Assembly (NCBI GenBank): GCA_015178975.1
Contig: WHVD01000017.1
Location: forward strand, 186,001 to 250,000
Source: Hysterangium stoloniferum
Lineage: Eukaryota; Basidiomycota; Agaricomycetes; Hysterangiales; Hysterangiaceae
DNA length: 64,000 nucleotides
Reading direction: 5' to 3'
Shown: piece after piece, positions 46,136 to 56,867 of the stretch
How the letters are laid out: each line of letters starts with the position of its first letter
How positions within the stretch are numbered: position 1 is the first letter of the stretch
Notes under the pieces: model-generated
Seen by the model: only the letters and a program-made list of their open reading frames with translations
Database searches by the model: none
Told to the model about the DNA's origin: nothing
Made by a program: the position numbers and the translations under genes

Positions 46136-46234
46136 GAGCGGCGAGTCTTCCCATGCATACGCGGAGAGCTAACACTCTCCCCCTACCCAACTATACAGCT
46201 TTGCGTAGATCAGTCCGAATTGGACAAGGCTGGA
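46136..46234 (+). repeat. Ngaro B2 repeat
   Basis: GAGCGGCGAGTCTTCCC to GGACAAGGCTGGA, followed directly by the interrupted mariner repeat (CTAGTATATC). A reversed relic of this repeat lies at 452-530. Confidence 0.85.
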
Positions 46235-46573
46235 CTAGTATATCATGTGAATTTTTCAGAATTTTTGCTGATGTCATTCCTTCACACAATATCAATCCTT
46301 CGTCCACAAGCATTGGGGCAGTTTTTTGACCCACTGTATACCCCAGTAGATAAAATTGTAAAAATCACCGAAATATTTTCCAAAATACTTTATCATGTAT
46401 AATACAAGACACCATAATGTATTTATGTAATATCCATATATGGTAACAATATGAATATTTTAATAGAGAGAGGTCATTGGATACCTTTTGTCGCTGACAG
46501 GCTTTTGGCAAGAAATTACTTATATTTAGTCTTGGTATAGCCACCTTTGCCTTTAATACATCTGCAACCCTCC

Positions 46574-48270
46574 TAGGTATATGTACGTTCAATCAAATCC
46601 TGGCACACCTTTGCATCAATCTTGTACCATTCCTCCACCACCCTCTCCCAAAGCTCTTCCATCCCCTGGTGTTACGACCGTGTCGCAGCTCGGCCCCGAG
46701 GTTATCGCCACCTATCGATGATTCAAGTTATCGTTCAAGTCACCACATTGGAAACCATTGCCTCTGATGCTGACGTATGCTTTCGCAGTGATCAAACTCC
46801 ATTTACGCCCACATCAAAATATACTCGTACTATCTGGTTAAACTTTTGATACATCCCTTTTATTATGATGATCCGCTCTATCCTATGTTTCACATATGTC
46901 TATCTATATTTGTAGTCCTCGAACTATCTCCTTTTACTGTAATCCCGCTCTCGGTTATCTTTGGCCTCCGAACTAATCATAAACTTCCCTTCCTAGTCAA
47001 GCTTATTGTTAATACCATTTTCCGCTTTTCTCCCCGTTAGTATTTTCTAGACACCTGTTACTTGTATATGAACCCGCTGTAATTGTAGTTACTGGGCAAT
47101 CAGAATATTGACTCAGAATACCCTCATACGTCTGTAGCAGTCTCATACTAAGGATCCCCTCTTCCGCCTTTGCGTGCGCTCGCCCACTCCCGGTCACGAC
47201 CCCTTGGCCTGACACTCAACTTATCCTTCGGTCCTGATCAGTATCTCACCGAAAGGAACTCTTTTAGGATAGTCTTCGCCCGTCCAAAATTTAAGGACAC
47301 TATGGATATTTGTGAGGGTGCAGCACATAAGCTGAAGCCAAGTCCTTCCGATCGGTCCCTGTCGGCCACTGACATTAGTCAGTTTTCAGTTCTTAACACC
47401 TGGGATGCATTCTCATACCCTGCCAACCTCCTCTTCAGGTGATTCCATAAGTGTTCAATGGGATTCAGGTCAGGAGACTGTGCTGGCCATGAGAGAACCC
47501 TGAAACCATTTTCTTGGAACCAATTCTGGGCCTTCTTGCAGGTATGCTTGGGGTCATTATCCTGCTGGAAGATGACATCATCTGCAGATTTACCATAATC
47601 CCTGAGGCTGGCCTGCAGGTCATCCTCCAGAATCTGTATGTAGAGATCCCCATCCATCCTTCCATCAATCTTGCATGCATAACCAACCCCCACAGCATGC
47701 ACCCCCACACCATCAAAGATCCACCACCAAACTTCAGGGTTCCCTCAACCAGCCTGTCACTCAAGCCCTCCCCTGCCTTTTTCCACACCCACTTCCTACC
47801 ATCTGACCCCAGCCTATTGATTTTTGTCTCATCAGACCACACCACCTTCTTCCAGTCCTCCACAGTCCAATCCTGATGTGCCAAAGCAAAGTCCATCCTC
47901 TCCTTCCTATGCTTCTTAGAAAGAAGAGGCCCTTTCTACTTTACCACAGGCTTCATCCCAGCTGCCTTGAGTCCATGATGTACTGTTTGAGGATTGAGTG
48001 ACTGGTTGGTGATAAAAGTGCCCTTGTTGTATTTACAGTTGTATCAGCCTTCCCAGAGCTGATAAGGCATTGTGCAAAACAGATATTGACTGTAGAGAGT
48101 TTGGAAGGACGACCACCAGAGGACTTAGAAAGGTGGGAGCAATGTTTAGAGCAAAGTCTAGAGATAGTAGCAAAGCCATATCCATTGGAAACTGAAATAT
48201 GTTTGGCAGAATGGCCAGCATCAAGTAGAGAAAGGATCTCTTGCTGGGCAGCAGGGGACAGAGGATGCAT
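46574..48270 (-). pseudogene. Tc1-like B2 transposase (DD34E), split by a solo LTR
   Basis: Starts MHPLSPAAQQEILSLLDAG, with a helix-turn-helix and GGRPSKLS linker. Catalytic parts: VVWSDETKINRLGSDGRKW, FQQDNDPKHTCKKAQNWF and SPDLNPIEHLWNHLKRRLAG. After the solo LTR (46670-47398) it ends in ELWERVVEEWYKIDAK. Frameshifts lie near 47930 and 47700. The target duplication CCTGG falls in the codons after YENASQ-like sequence. Confidence 0.8.
46670..47398 (+). mobile_element. Solo LTR in the B2 transposase, TSD CCTGG
   Basis: 729 bp, TGTTACGACCG to CAGTTCTTAACA, CCTGG at 46665-46669 and 47399-47403. Core CACATAAGCTGAAGCCAAG at about 47324. Confidence 0.9.
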
Positions 48271-50111
48271 AGTTGAAATTAGAAGAATCTTAGCTGTGAA
48301 AGCCCTTCAACTTATACTTGAGCACAGCATGATCACATGACATGTTGAAAAATATAAACAAGTGCAAACAATCAACATTGTCATATGATTTTCATGCAAA
48401 AGCCTGTCAGTTACAAAAGGTATCCAATGACCCCTCGCAATTAAAATATTTATATTGTTACCATATATGGATATTACATAATGACCTTATGGTGCCTTGG
48501 ACTATACATGATAGAGCATGTTGGCAAATATTTTGGTGATTGTTATGATTTTATCTACTAGGGTATAAGCTATACAAGTTGAAACTGCAAAACATTGGAT
48601 ACATTTTGTAAGTCACTGTACAAGGATATTTTGAGTGCACAGATATGGTCCAACAGACGAACTATTGACACAACTACATCTTTATAGATGGACAGGTTAA
48701 TGATGTGTTTGACAGTGAAAATTACCAGGCATTATGTGAGGAATATGTGATTGTCAAGGGAGTAAGAATAGGGTTTAAATTCTTTGAGGGACAAAGAGAC
48801 ATTGCACTTGGTGTCTCAACAGATGGCTTTCAGGTATATTTATCACATGTATTTGCTGTAATGACTACCCTTAACACATATCCCTAGATATTCACAATTC
48901 AACTGGCCAAGGGGAAGAATAAAAGTAACTCTGCATGGCCAATTATCCTTATTAACTACATTCTACCTCCCACCATCGAAATGCACACAGAAAACCTTAT
49001 CCCCTTAGGGTAATCCCTGGTCCCCACTCCCCCAAATCCCTTAACCCATTCTTCATTCCTTTCATTGAAGAATGTCTGCTACTTGCTCATGGTGTCCAAA
49101 TATATGATGCACTCACCAACAAGTCCTTTGATCTGCATGCATATCCAATCACTATGTTTGGTGATCTTCCTGTGATGTCAAAGCTTCTCTGTCTTAAAGG
49201 CCATAATGGTTTCCATCCCTGCTGCTTCTGCCTTATCTCTGGGACCAAGATGACTCATAATAATGCAAACAAAGTTTACTATGTCCCATTGTGTGCACCT
49301 CTATGCTGATAATGACAATGATGGTTGTGATCCCTGGAATCTTCCCTCCTGTACTTTTGAAAATCTCACCAAACAACTAGAACAAATTGCTAATGCTACA
49401 ACTGTTACTCAGCATGACATTAATGGCATTAATGGCCATTCAACAGTTCTAGAGATACCATCCCTCCACTTCCCACAATTGCTTCCCCATTATATCATGC
49501 ATTTATTATTTGAGATTATACTTCCCATGATGAGCAAACACTGGACTGGAATTGGAATCTTCCAAGAACCCAGTGATCTTGGGTACTGAATTGCTCCCCA
49601 CATTTGGACCCATATTGGGGTCAAAACAGCCACCACTTACCACACCATTCCCTCATAATTCTTTGGAGCAATGCCCAACATCACCCAGTCACGTTATAAA
49701 GCTGAATTTTGGTTTTTTGGGCGATCTATCTTGTCCCCCCACTCCTCCAGTATTGCTTCCCGAAACCAAAGTACTATACACATTTTCTCCTCTTGGTGGA
49801 CATCATCAAGCAGACAATCTGATTGTCAATCACTACTGAAGAGCTGGACAGTCTTGAAGAAAACATTATTAAGTGGGTTGAGCAGTATGAACAGTAATCC
49901 CATATTTAATTTTTGCCTGAGTGTAACTAATGTCTTTTCAGATGGTATTACAAGTATGAGGAAGATCATCTACCTGCTTGCACATTCAACTTGCATGCAT
50001 TGCTGCACATTGTTGCATATATCTGACTTATTGGACTTACATGGACTGCATGGGCCTTCCCTATGGAACATTTTTGTGGGATGTTTGGTGCACAAATCTG
50101 TTAAGATAATC

Positions 50112-50400
50112 TGCTAGGCTGGTGATCACAGTACAAGGACTCTCTACTGTTGGAGTGTAGCCACTAAGAGTAGAGCGGGTAGATGCTAAACCAGTGATAT
50201 AACTAGGCTTTCAGATGAGGGATCTACTCCTCATCTGAACTAACAATATACTAGAATACATGGTCTGTGCATGAACATGCTATGGATCTAGTGAACACTA
50301 AACTAAATATAACAATCACATGTGTGAACCAGTCAGAACCTATACAGTCACAAGACAAGATATGAGATTATGATTTATGTCACATTATCATATTCTAACA
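50112..50400 (+). mobile_element. Solo LTR (short family) in the CACTA gene
   Basis: 289 bp, TGCTAGGCTGG to ATATTCTAACA, TAATC at 50107-50111 and AAATC at 50401-50405 (one mismatch). It is homologous, in inverted orientation, to 51771-52071. Removing it rejoins FGAQI-type codons with SHLHPYATL. Confidence 0.75.
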
Positions 50401-50649
50401 AAATCACCTCACACCTCCATCCTTATGCTACACTGTCACAATATATCAAGAGAACAGCTCAGTTATCTCAAATTAAAGCTTGATATTCAGTTGTATGGAA
50501 TCATCTGTCAACAGATGCAATGGATGGTGCCCAAATGTGGTTTGGAAAAATGTACAAAGGATGTGAGTGTTATGTTGCAGTCTTTCTCAAGTTAGTTCAC
50601 CCTGAGTATCCAACATTTATTCAGATGAATAATACATTATGAAACCCCC

Positions 50650-51228
50650 CTGAAACCTGTGATATAAGCCTCACACAACTGAGTGGAGATGTGTATCAGC
50701 ATACTTTGCAGCTGTCTACAGATGCCAATGGAAGGGTATATTTGAAATTCTCTCTGCCCACATGAATCAGTGGGGCAAAGTTCATCTGGGAAGCAATAAT
50801 GACCACATCTGATCTAGCAGTGCTGTGCTGTTGGCCTGATTCAAACCCTCCCTTAGGACCTATTTACCCATTGTCCCAATCAGAACATTCCTCTATCTGA
50901 GAGTTCCTGGATGAACATTTGTCAATAGGTTGTATCTGGCCTTCCAAGTCTCCTTTTTGAGTGCCTGTCTTTTTTGTCAAAAAGAAGGATGCATCCCTTC
51001 ACCTCTGCATTGATTTCCAAGGCCAAAATTCCATAACATGGAAAGACAAACTCAATGCCCCTTGAAAAGCCAAAATTTATACCAAGATAGACCTTAAACA
51101 TGCTTATTACTTGGTCTGAAATGCCAAAGGTGATGAGTGGAAGACTGCTTTTTCTGCCCACTATAGATCCTTTGAATGGTTGGTAATGCCATTTGGCCTT
51201 ACCAATCCCCCTGCCACTTTTCAATGTT
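50650..51228 (+). pseudogene. Ty3/gypsy reverse transcriptase relic
   Basis: Plus strand reads [85 protein letters not shown] and then stops abruptly. It has at least four in-frame stops and a deletion between FQGQNSIT and KAKIYTK that removes the PLPLIS-type motif. It resembles the complete chromovirus RT at 57.6 kb. Confidence 0.8.
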
Positions 51229-52440
51229 TTGAAGAAATGCCTTTCCAAAGTTCCTGATGTAACTCATTGAGATCTGTAACAAATTTCTGAGCATGAGCAG
51301 ATGCCAGGTCTTGTTCAGAGTGGATAGTGAGATTAGGGTTATAGCCTTTGTTGGCAGGGAAAGGTGATGTGCCAGTGGTGGCATTTGGGGAGTTGTTATA
51401 TGTGAATTCTGTGAGTGGAAGAAGAGATTTCCAGTTGTCCTATTGATAATTGAAATAGACATGGAGATACTGTTCCAGTGTTTGGTTGACACATTCCATT
51501 TGTCCATCACCTTCCAGGTGATATCTGGAGGTAAAGTGTAACTTCATATTGAGAGCATTTCCAAGCAATTTGAAGAAGTGGGAAATGAAATTGGAACCTC
51601 AGTTGGAAGTAATGTGTGCTGGGACACCATGTTTGGAAAATATGTACATGAATAATGAATAGTTCCACTAGTTGCAAGGACATGATTGTATCATGAGTGG
51701 GTATGAAAATTCCATGTTTTGATAATTGGTCCACAACAACAAGGATGGATGTATAGCCTTCAGAAGATGGTGTTAGAATATGAGTATATACAATTAACTA
51801 TGACCTCATATCTCGTTTTGTGTCTGTATAGATTCAACTGGTTCACATCATGTGATAGTTATTATTAGATAGTTCCTGAGCAGATAGTCCTACAGACCAG
51901 TGCACAGACCACTTAGTACAGTATATAGTTAGTCCAGTTGAGGGGTAGAAACCTCAACTGGAAGCCCAGCTATATCACCAGTTTATATTCTACACTGCTC
52001 TATCTAAGTTACTTAGTACCTAGATAGAGAGTCTCATACTGTGGTTCCCCGGCTTGCAGTTTATCCTAATAGATGGAAGTTGTTCAATGAAATCCATGGA
52101 AATTGAAATCCAGGGTTTTCTGGAATCAGAAGTTGCTTGAGAAGGCTATATGGCTTATGTCACTGTGATTTAGAGTGTGAGCAAGTGGTTCAAGATTTGC
52201 AGTGCTGAGTGATGAAATCTCAGAGATTGGGCCAAGTATATTCCTGTCAGATTAGTCCAAGAGTCTTGTTAATGCTGGAATGTCTGGAGATAAGATGATT
52301 GTCCTTGCACTGAAGTATGTGGAGTTGGAGAGTATCAGAATCTGGAATGTAGATACATCCATTGAGTTGGATAAGACAGTTTACAATATTTAGTTGCATG
52401 GTTAGGATATGAAGGAACAGACAAAAAAACTTCTTGGTTA
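51229..52440 (-). pseudogene. Ty3/gypsy integrase relic, inverted
   Basis: Minus strand: QEYTWPNL, CSHSKSQ and HKPYSLLKQLLIPENP (about 52300-52120), then a solo LTR, then ILVVVDQLSKHGIFIPTHDT, a DGQMECVNQTLEQYLHVY block and EFTYNNSPNATTGTSPF. Zinc-binding and DDE core parts are recognisable but broken. It abuts the plus-strand RT relic head to head at about 51228. Confidence 0.75.
51771..52071 (-). mobile_element. Solo LTR in the integrase relic, TSD GATGG
   Basis: 301 bp, plus-strand ends TGTTAGAATATG and TATCCTAATA, GATGG at 51766-51770 and 52072-52076. It is an inverted relative of 50112-50400. The expected terminal CA reads TA. Confidence 0.8.
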
Positions 52441-53091
52441 GGTTCTCAAGATCTCAAACATGCTTTCAACCTTATTGAAGAATTTCATAAAAAATATCCA
52501 AACCTTCCAAGACATTAAAATTGTAATCCAAATCAAAAATTCAAAATTGCAACAAAAATCAATTAAAATCAAATTTCAAAAAAATCTACAAGTCTTCAAT
52601 TTCCTCTCCTCTCAAATTTGCCTCCTCAAAACTCCTACTATTAACACTTACATCAGTCACTTTGCTATAATCCCCATATTCAACTAATTTCTTTGACATA
52701 ACCAAAAATTCCTCTTTGAACATTTTTATTCACCTGTAGTATCCATGCATACATAGCTAGTTAGGTGCAGAACACTAATGCTGCTCACCTTATATGTAGT
52801 TAGATAGGATAGCCATTGTCTCCCTCTCCAAGAAATAATACTGTCTCATACAGTAATTTTGTGTTGAACAAATAAAAAGATTTTCCCTCATATACTCCTA
52901 TGTACTCACAAAGTTATTATCGGACATGACAGGTGCCCCCACAACACATACACAAACACCTTGTACTTTTGGCAACACTCCAGCACTTAGCACTTGCATT
53001 CTGTTTGAGCTCATCATTGGTGATATTGTCAAAATCACTTCACCAACTCTTTTTTGTTTAACCCCTTCCTTCCTTTGTTGTCATATAGACA
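52441..53091. other. AT-rich unassigned region
   Basis: A plus-strand open stretch at 52460-52687 is Lys/Ile/Gln-rich and has no recognised relative. Nothing else is supported. Confidence 0.2.
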
Positions 53092-53500
53092 TCTATGGCT
53101 AAATCACAATTGCATATTTCTCAGAAGGTAAAGGGTACTATGGTTAATAGCAATCAGCACAACATGTCTGTTGCTGCCACTGTTGTTCATGTCCAAATAA
53201 AATTATTCAAGTATGCCAGGAGAGACTTGCCAGAAGAGCTGCATTACTTGCAAGTAAGTTCTCTGTTCTTTTTTATTGAATTTCCATTAACTGCCATAGA
53301 TTCTACATCCACAGATGTAAGGCTATACAGGACATGATGAATTCCATACAGAAACTCTCAGATAGATCATTGGAAAGTATCTGAGGCCCAAAGAGCAAGA
53401 TGATCCCAGCTGGAACTCAATCCATACTCAGGAGTTTAATGCAATCACACAGGGCATTTATGAGAATTACACTGATTGGAATCACCCTTTGTGAGTTGTA
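53092..53500 (+). other. Possible exons of an unknown gene
   Basis: An exon-like stretch (KSQLHISQKVKGTMVNSNQH to ARRDLPEELHYLQ, up to about 53252) is followed by GTAAGT and, after about 60 bp, an acceptor at TCCACAG (53316). Product unknown; later frames break. Confidence 0.25.
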
Positions 53501-53815
53501 TAAAATATTTCTGAATTTCACTTATGCATTTATATACAGGCATCATGTTGATCATTATACATGATGTGACCATATTGAAATGGCAAACAAGAAATGGGAG
53601 GTTCTGTACTTTGATCTCATTTATAGAGTGGGACTTCATGTCAAGACCTGTTCCCAGGAACTCCACAGAGTATCCTTCAGATATTATATTACATTCTGAA
53701 CCATCTTCCAGACCACTATCAAGATCCAGAATCCACTGGAACCTGACCCTCATCCCTCAAGTACCCTTTGACTCACATCCCATTCTGTCAGTCTGCCCCT
53801 TGACTAGGCACCTTC

Positions 53816-54667
53816 TGTTATGACCTGGAAAACCTGCTGGACTCTGGACTCCACCCTATATACAGCCAACACTCTGTGCAGTATCTCACGGACCAGTCAC
53901 CAGACTCTGACCGGACTCCCGGAACCCCTCTAATAGAGCATAGAACCCTGCTCCCATTATGGTCCCATGACCTGTCATGATTTGTCTGTCTCATGCACCA
54001 GTCCTCAGACTCCACCAGACCTGCAAATCAACCTGTTATACCCGACTCTCTGTGCCTGTCACCAGACTCCAACCGGACTCCTGGAACCCCTCTAACAGAG
54101 CATAGAACCCTGCTCCCATTATGGTCTAATGACCTGTCATGTTTTGGACCCCACTCCCATTCCATTCCATCCCTAATACCTAGTTTGGTATTTACTTGTT
54201 TTGTTTTATGTTTGATAGTTCTGCCCCTCATTAATACCAGATTTGGTATTATTACATTTCACAGTCTATATAAGTCTCCAATATTCATGTACTTAGAATC
54301 CAGTTTCAATATCAAACAAGTTACACCTTCAAACAAGTTACACCGTCAAACAAGTTACACCCTCAGACAAGTTACACCCTCAAACAAGTTACACCCTCAA
54401 ACAAGTTACACCCTCAAAACAAGTTACACCCTCAAACAAGTTACACCCTGAATATGTCCTAATCCAGTCTCTAGTCCTCTTGTCTGTCTGCATGCTCGAT
54501 TCCAGGAACTCCCATGGGAACTCCAGAATCTACGTCTTCCTGTATGCATTCTGTCAGCTCAAAATATGGACAACCCGAATGAGTGTACAAGGGTGCAGCA
54601 CATAAGCTGAAGCCGAAGCCAAGTCCATCTCAGTAATACCTTCTGGTAATTATTCTGATACACTCCT
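53816..54667 (+). mobile_element. LTR lacking its 3' end
   Basis: Starts TGTTATGACCTGG and carries the LTR core CACATAAGCTGAAGCC at about 54600. Its expected continuation after TTCTGATAC (compare 35265) is replaced at 54668 by the left LTR of the chromovirus. It contains a 17-bp minisatellite. Confidence 0.6.
54312..54450 (+). repeat. 17-bp minisatellite, eight copies
   Basis: Unit TCAAACAAGTTACACCC, eight near-identical tandem copies with no spacers, inside an LTR. Confidence 0.9.
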
Positions 54668-55470
54668 TGTACCCACCCGGACTCCGGGTACTAACTTATA
54701 TGCACCTGCACCCTATATGCACCCATTATCAGTTTACCGGAATTCCCACCGGACTCCGTACGTCAGACTCGTCTACGTTCATCTTCATTACGTTGTGTTT
54801 CAGTCACCGGAAAACCCACCAGACTCCATCTATGTCTAATTCCGACCTCGTCCCACGCGTCAGTCACTGGACCCCACTCAGAATACCTGTCTTCCCTCTA
54901 ACCGAGCCCCGTTCCCATTTTAGTCAAATGACCTGTCACGATTCGGACTCCACTCCCGTTCCATTTCCCATTATGGTTTATGATTTGTCACTATTCGGAC
55001 TCCACTCCATTCCGTCCCATTCCTAACACCAATTTGGTGTTTAATATTCCTGTTTTATGTTTTGCTCGCTTCATTTCATTATTACTGGATTCGGTATGAC
55101 ATTTACTCCACAGTCTATTTAAACTGGCAGATGTTGTACATACAATCCAGTCAGAAGATCAGCTTAGATTCCCCCCAGTAATCTAATACATTGTCCACTC
55201 TAAACCCTACTTGAATCACATCGCTCACACTAGTTGGAGCCCACAGGCTCCGGCGCATCTATCGCTCTCACCAAACTCGACCCACAACCCACGACCTCTG
55301 ACCTACAACCCTACGACCCACGACCCCCACCCGGACTCCCCAGGATTCCCATCCACCTGTCAGAAATTGGACAACATGATCTAGCAAGGGCGCAGCCTAT
55401 AAGATGAAGCCAAGTCCTACCGGATATTCTGCGGGTTTCTCCGGAGACCTGCCCTGTACGTATCCTAACA
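54668..55470 (+). repeat. 5' LTR of the chromovirus
   Basis: Matches the 3' LTR at roughly nine in ten bases by eye. Starts TGTACCCACC, ends GTATCCTAACA. Confidence 0.85.
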
Positions 55471-55495
55471 GTATTTTCTGACTAAGACTCACAGA

Positions 55496-56686
55496 TTGTT
55501 TCAATATGCCACCAAGAAGAAATACACATGCACTCTTCATTCCCTGTTAACTCTGTATACCAGCCAGACGCTTGTGAACCAGTTGGAACCCATAAAAGAA
55601 GTCCATATCAAAGAAGTCCCAGAAAACCAGGATGAATCCGAGCACGAGGATGAATCTGTGGCCCCCAACAAGGGCAAAGGTGTTGAAAATCCTCCACCTA
55701 GTCAACGACTGCACTTGAGGGATCCTACTTCTGAGTTTTTAGCAGGCACTATAGATAAATTTATGATGCACATGCTTGAAGAATGAAAGAAAAAGGAACA
55801 AGAACCTCCACAGTCAAAAGTCAATGCTCTGGAACCCTTCACGGGTTCCAACCCAAACAAGCTCTCTACTTTCCTCATGCAATGTCGCTTCAATTTCCGC
55901 AATTGATCTGCTGCATTCTCCATGGACTCCCGAAAAGTCAACTACACACTTTCATATTTGTCGGGATCTGTGTTGAAATGGTTCGAACCGGCTTTTAGCG
56001 GAATTTCTGAGGAAGAGCCGCTTTGGCTCGAAGATTGGGATGCTTAGCTTGAAACCAACTTTGGCCCATATGACCCCACAGGAAAAGCCGAGAATAGTCT
56101 CACAAATCTTTGTGTGAAGGACACGCAGCGCATCACGGACTACATCATCCAATTCAATAATCTTGCAGCTCATTGTCAGTGGGGTGATCCCACTCTCTGC
56201 CACCAATTCTACGCCGGTCTGCCATCCCGCCTTAAAGACGAAGTCTCGAAAGGAGAAGATGGCAAGCCAAAAACCCTGTCCTGTATGCGCCTCAAAGTTC
56301 AAAATGTGGATGCACGTTATTGGGAATGTTGTGCAGAAGTTGCCCGTGAGACCTCCACAGACAAAGTAAACAAGTCCACGGCCAATAAAAACAACAACAA
56401 CAACTCGTCAACCAGCAACCAGAACTCCATGCAATCCGACAAGAAGAACAATAAAAAGTCTTCAAACAACAACAAAAACAATAACAACAAGGACAATAAC
56501 AAGGGTCAACAATCCGGCAAGCAAGCCGGAAAACCTAACCTCTCAGGCAAACTCGGACCCGATGGCAAATTGACCCCACAGGAAAGACAATGTTGTATGG
56601 ACAATAACCTCTGTCTCTTGTGTGGGAAACCCAGTCATCGAGTCCCGGAATGTCTGCTGGCAAAAGCAAACTCTTCAAAGGGTTGA
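55496..56686 (+). pseudogene. Chromovirus Gag
   Basis: Acidic N-terminus (ENQDESEHEDES), capsid part (ALEPFTGSNPNKLSTFLMQC, YLSGSVLKWFEP, NFGPYDPTGKAENSL, LAAHCQWGDPTL), a long Asn/Lys/Ser stretch (56390-56510) and the zinc knuckle CLLCGKPSHRVPEC (CX2CX4HX4C). Three stops lie at about 55783, 55904 and 56044; the last two fit CGA-to-TGA and CAG-to-TAG. Confidence 0.85.
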
Positions 56687-56867
56687 ACAGCCAAGGCCTC
56701 CACAGAAACCCTGTCGAAGGACAAACCGGCTTCCGACTCGAAAAAAGAGTAAGCAACCCCGCAGACTCTGCATGGGTTGGGGGTTGCATTGCCTCTCCAT
56801 GCATTCAAGAGTTTACCTGTCTTAATGCATCACTCTTTCACATTCTGATTCATTTTTCATTAAACCT

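Larger units (their letters stand above)
41877..46234 (+). mobile_element. Ngaro-like tyrosine-recombinase retrotransposon (DIRS order)
   Basis: The repeat order A1 (41877-42031), coding region, B1 (45726-45824), A2 (45825-45978), B2 (46136-46234) is the split direct repeat layout of Ngaro elements. It encodes Gag, RT with RNase H, and a tyrosine recombinase in place of a DDE integrase. No target duplication is visible, as expected for recombinase insertion. It lies inside the right inverted repeat of mariner A. Confidence 0.9.
40375..46336 (-). mobile_element. Tc1/mariner element A with a Ngaro insertion
   Basis: Ends CAGTGGGTCAAAAAACTGCC and GGCAGTTTTTTGACCCACTG, with TA at 40373-40374 and 46337-46338. 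The inverted repeats are about 220 bp; each also contains an internal inverted copy of its own tip (GGCAGTTTTTTGACCCTC at about 40569 and 41777). The right repeat is cut by the Ngaro element; the left one (ATATACTAGAACATGTTGG) shows the uninterrupted sequence. Confidence 0.9.
39484..48618 (-). mobile_element. Tc1-like transposon B2, host of a 6.7-kb nest
   Basis: Ends CAGTGACTTACAAAATGTAT and ATACATTTTGTAAGTCACTG are flanked by TA at 39482-39483 and 48619-48620. It sits inside the CACTA transposase codons for PHLQ. Its own length without insertions is about 1.6 kb. Nested inside are a solo LTR (39514-40346), a mariner (40375-46336) and another solo LTR (46670-47398). It is a sister of B1 at 35859-38536. 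Confidence 0.9.
39103..50640 (+). pseudogene. CACTA (TNP2-like) transposase gene, opened by insertions
   Basis: Coding pieces lie at 39103-39483, 48619-50111 and 50401-50640. In order they show MMYRLSIQL, CEFCDTHCF, FTYLPLIPHLQGYFE, GVRIGFKFFEGQRDIALGVS, PIILINYILPP, FDLHAYPITMFGDLPVMSKL, CLKGHNGFHPCCFC, YIMHLLFEIILPMMSKHWTG, ADFW-like AEFWFFG, an intron 49895-49939, FNLHALLHIVAYI, TWTAWAFPMEHFCGMFGAQI, and a C-terminus with SHLHPYATLSQYI and AQLSQIK. This domain order is that of TNP2/CACTA transposases of mushrooms. Frames rejoin across the two insertions (Tc1-like B2 at 39484 and a solo LTR at 50112). Several stops remain (NYstopHNY is CGA-to-TGA), so the gene was also decaying on its own. 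Confidence 0.8.

Noticed and set aside
54312..54450. 17-bp direct repeats considered as CRISPR
   Set aside because: No spacers, and the repeats lie inside an LTR of a eukaryotic element.
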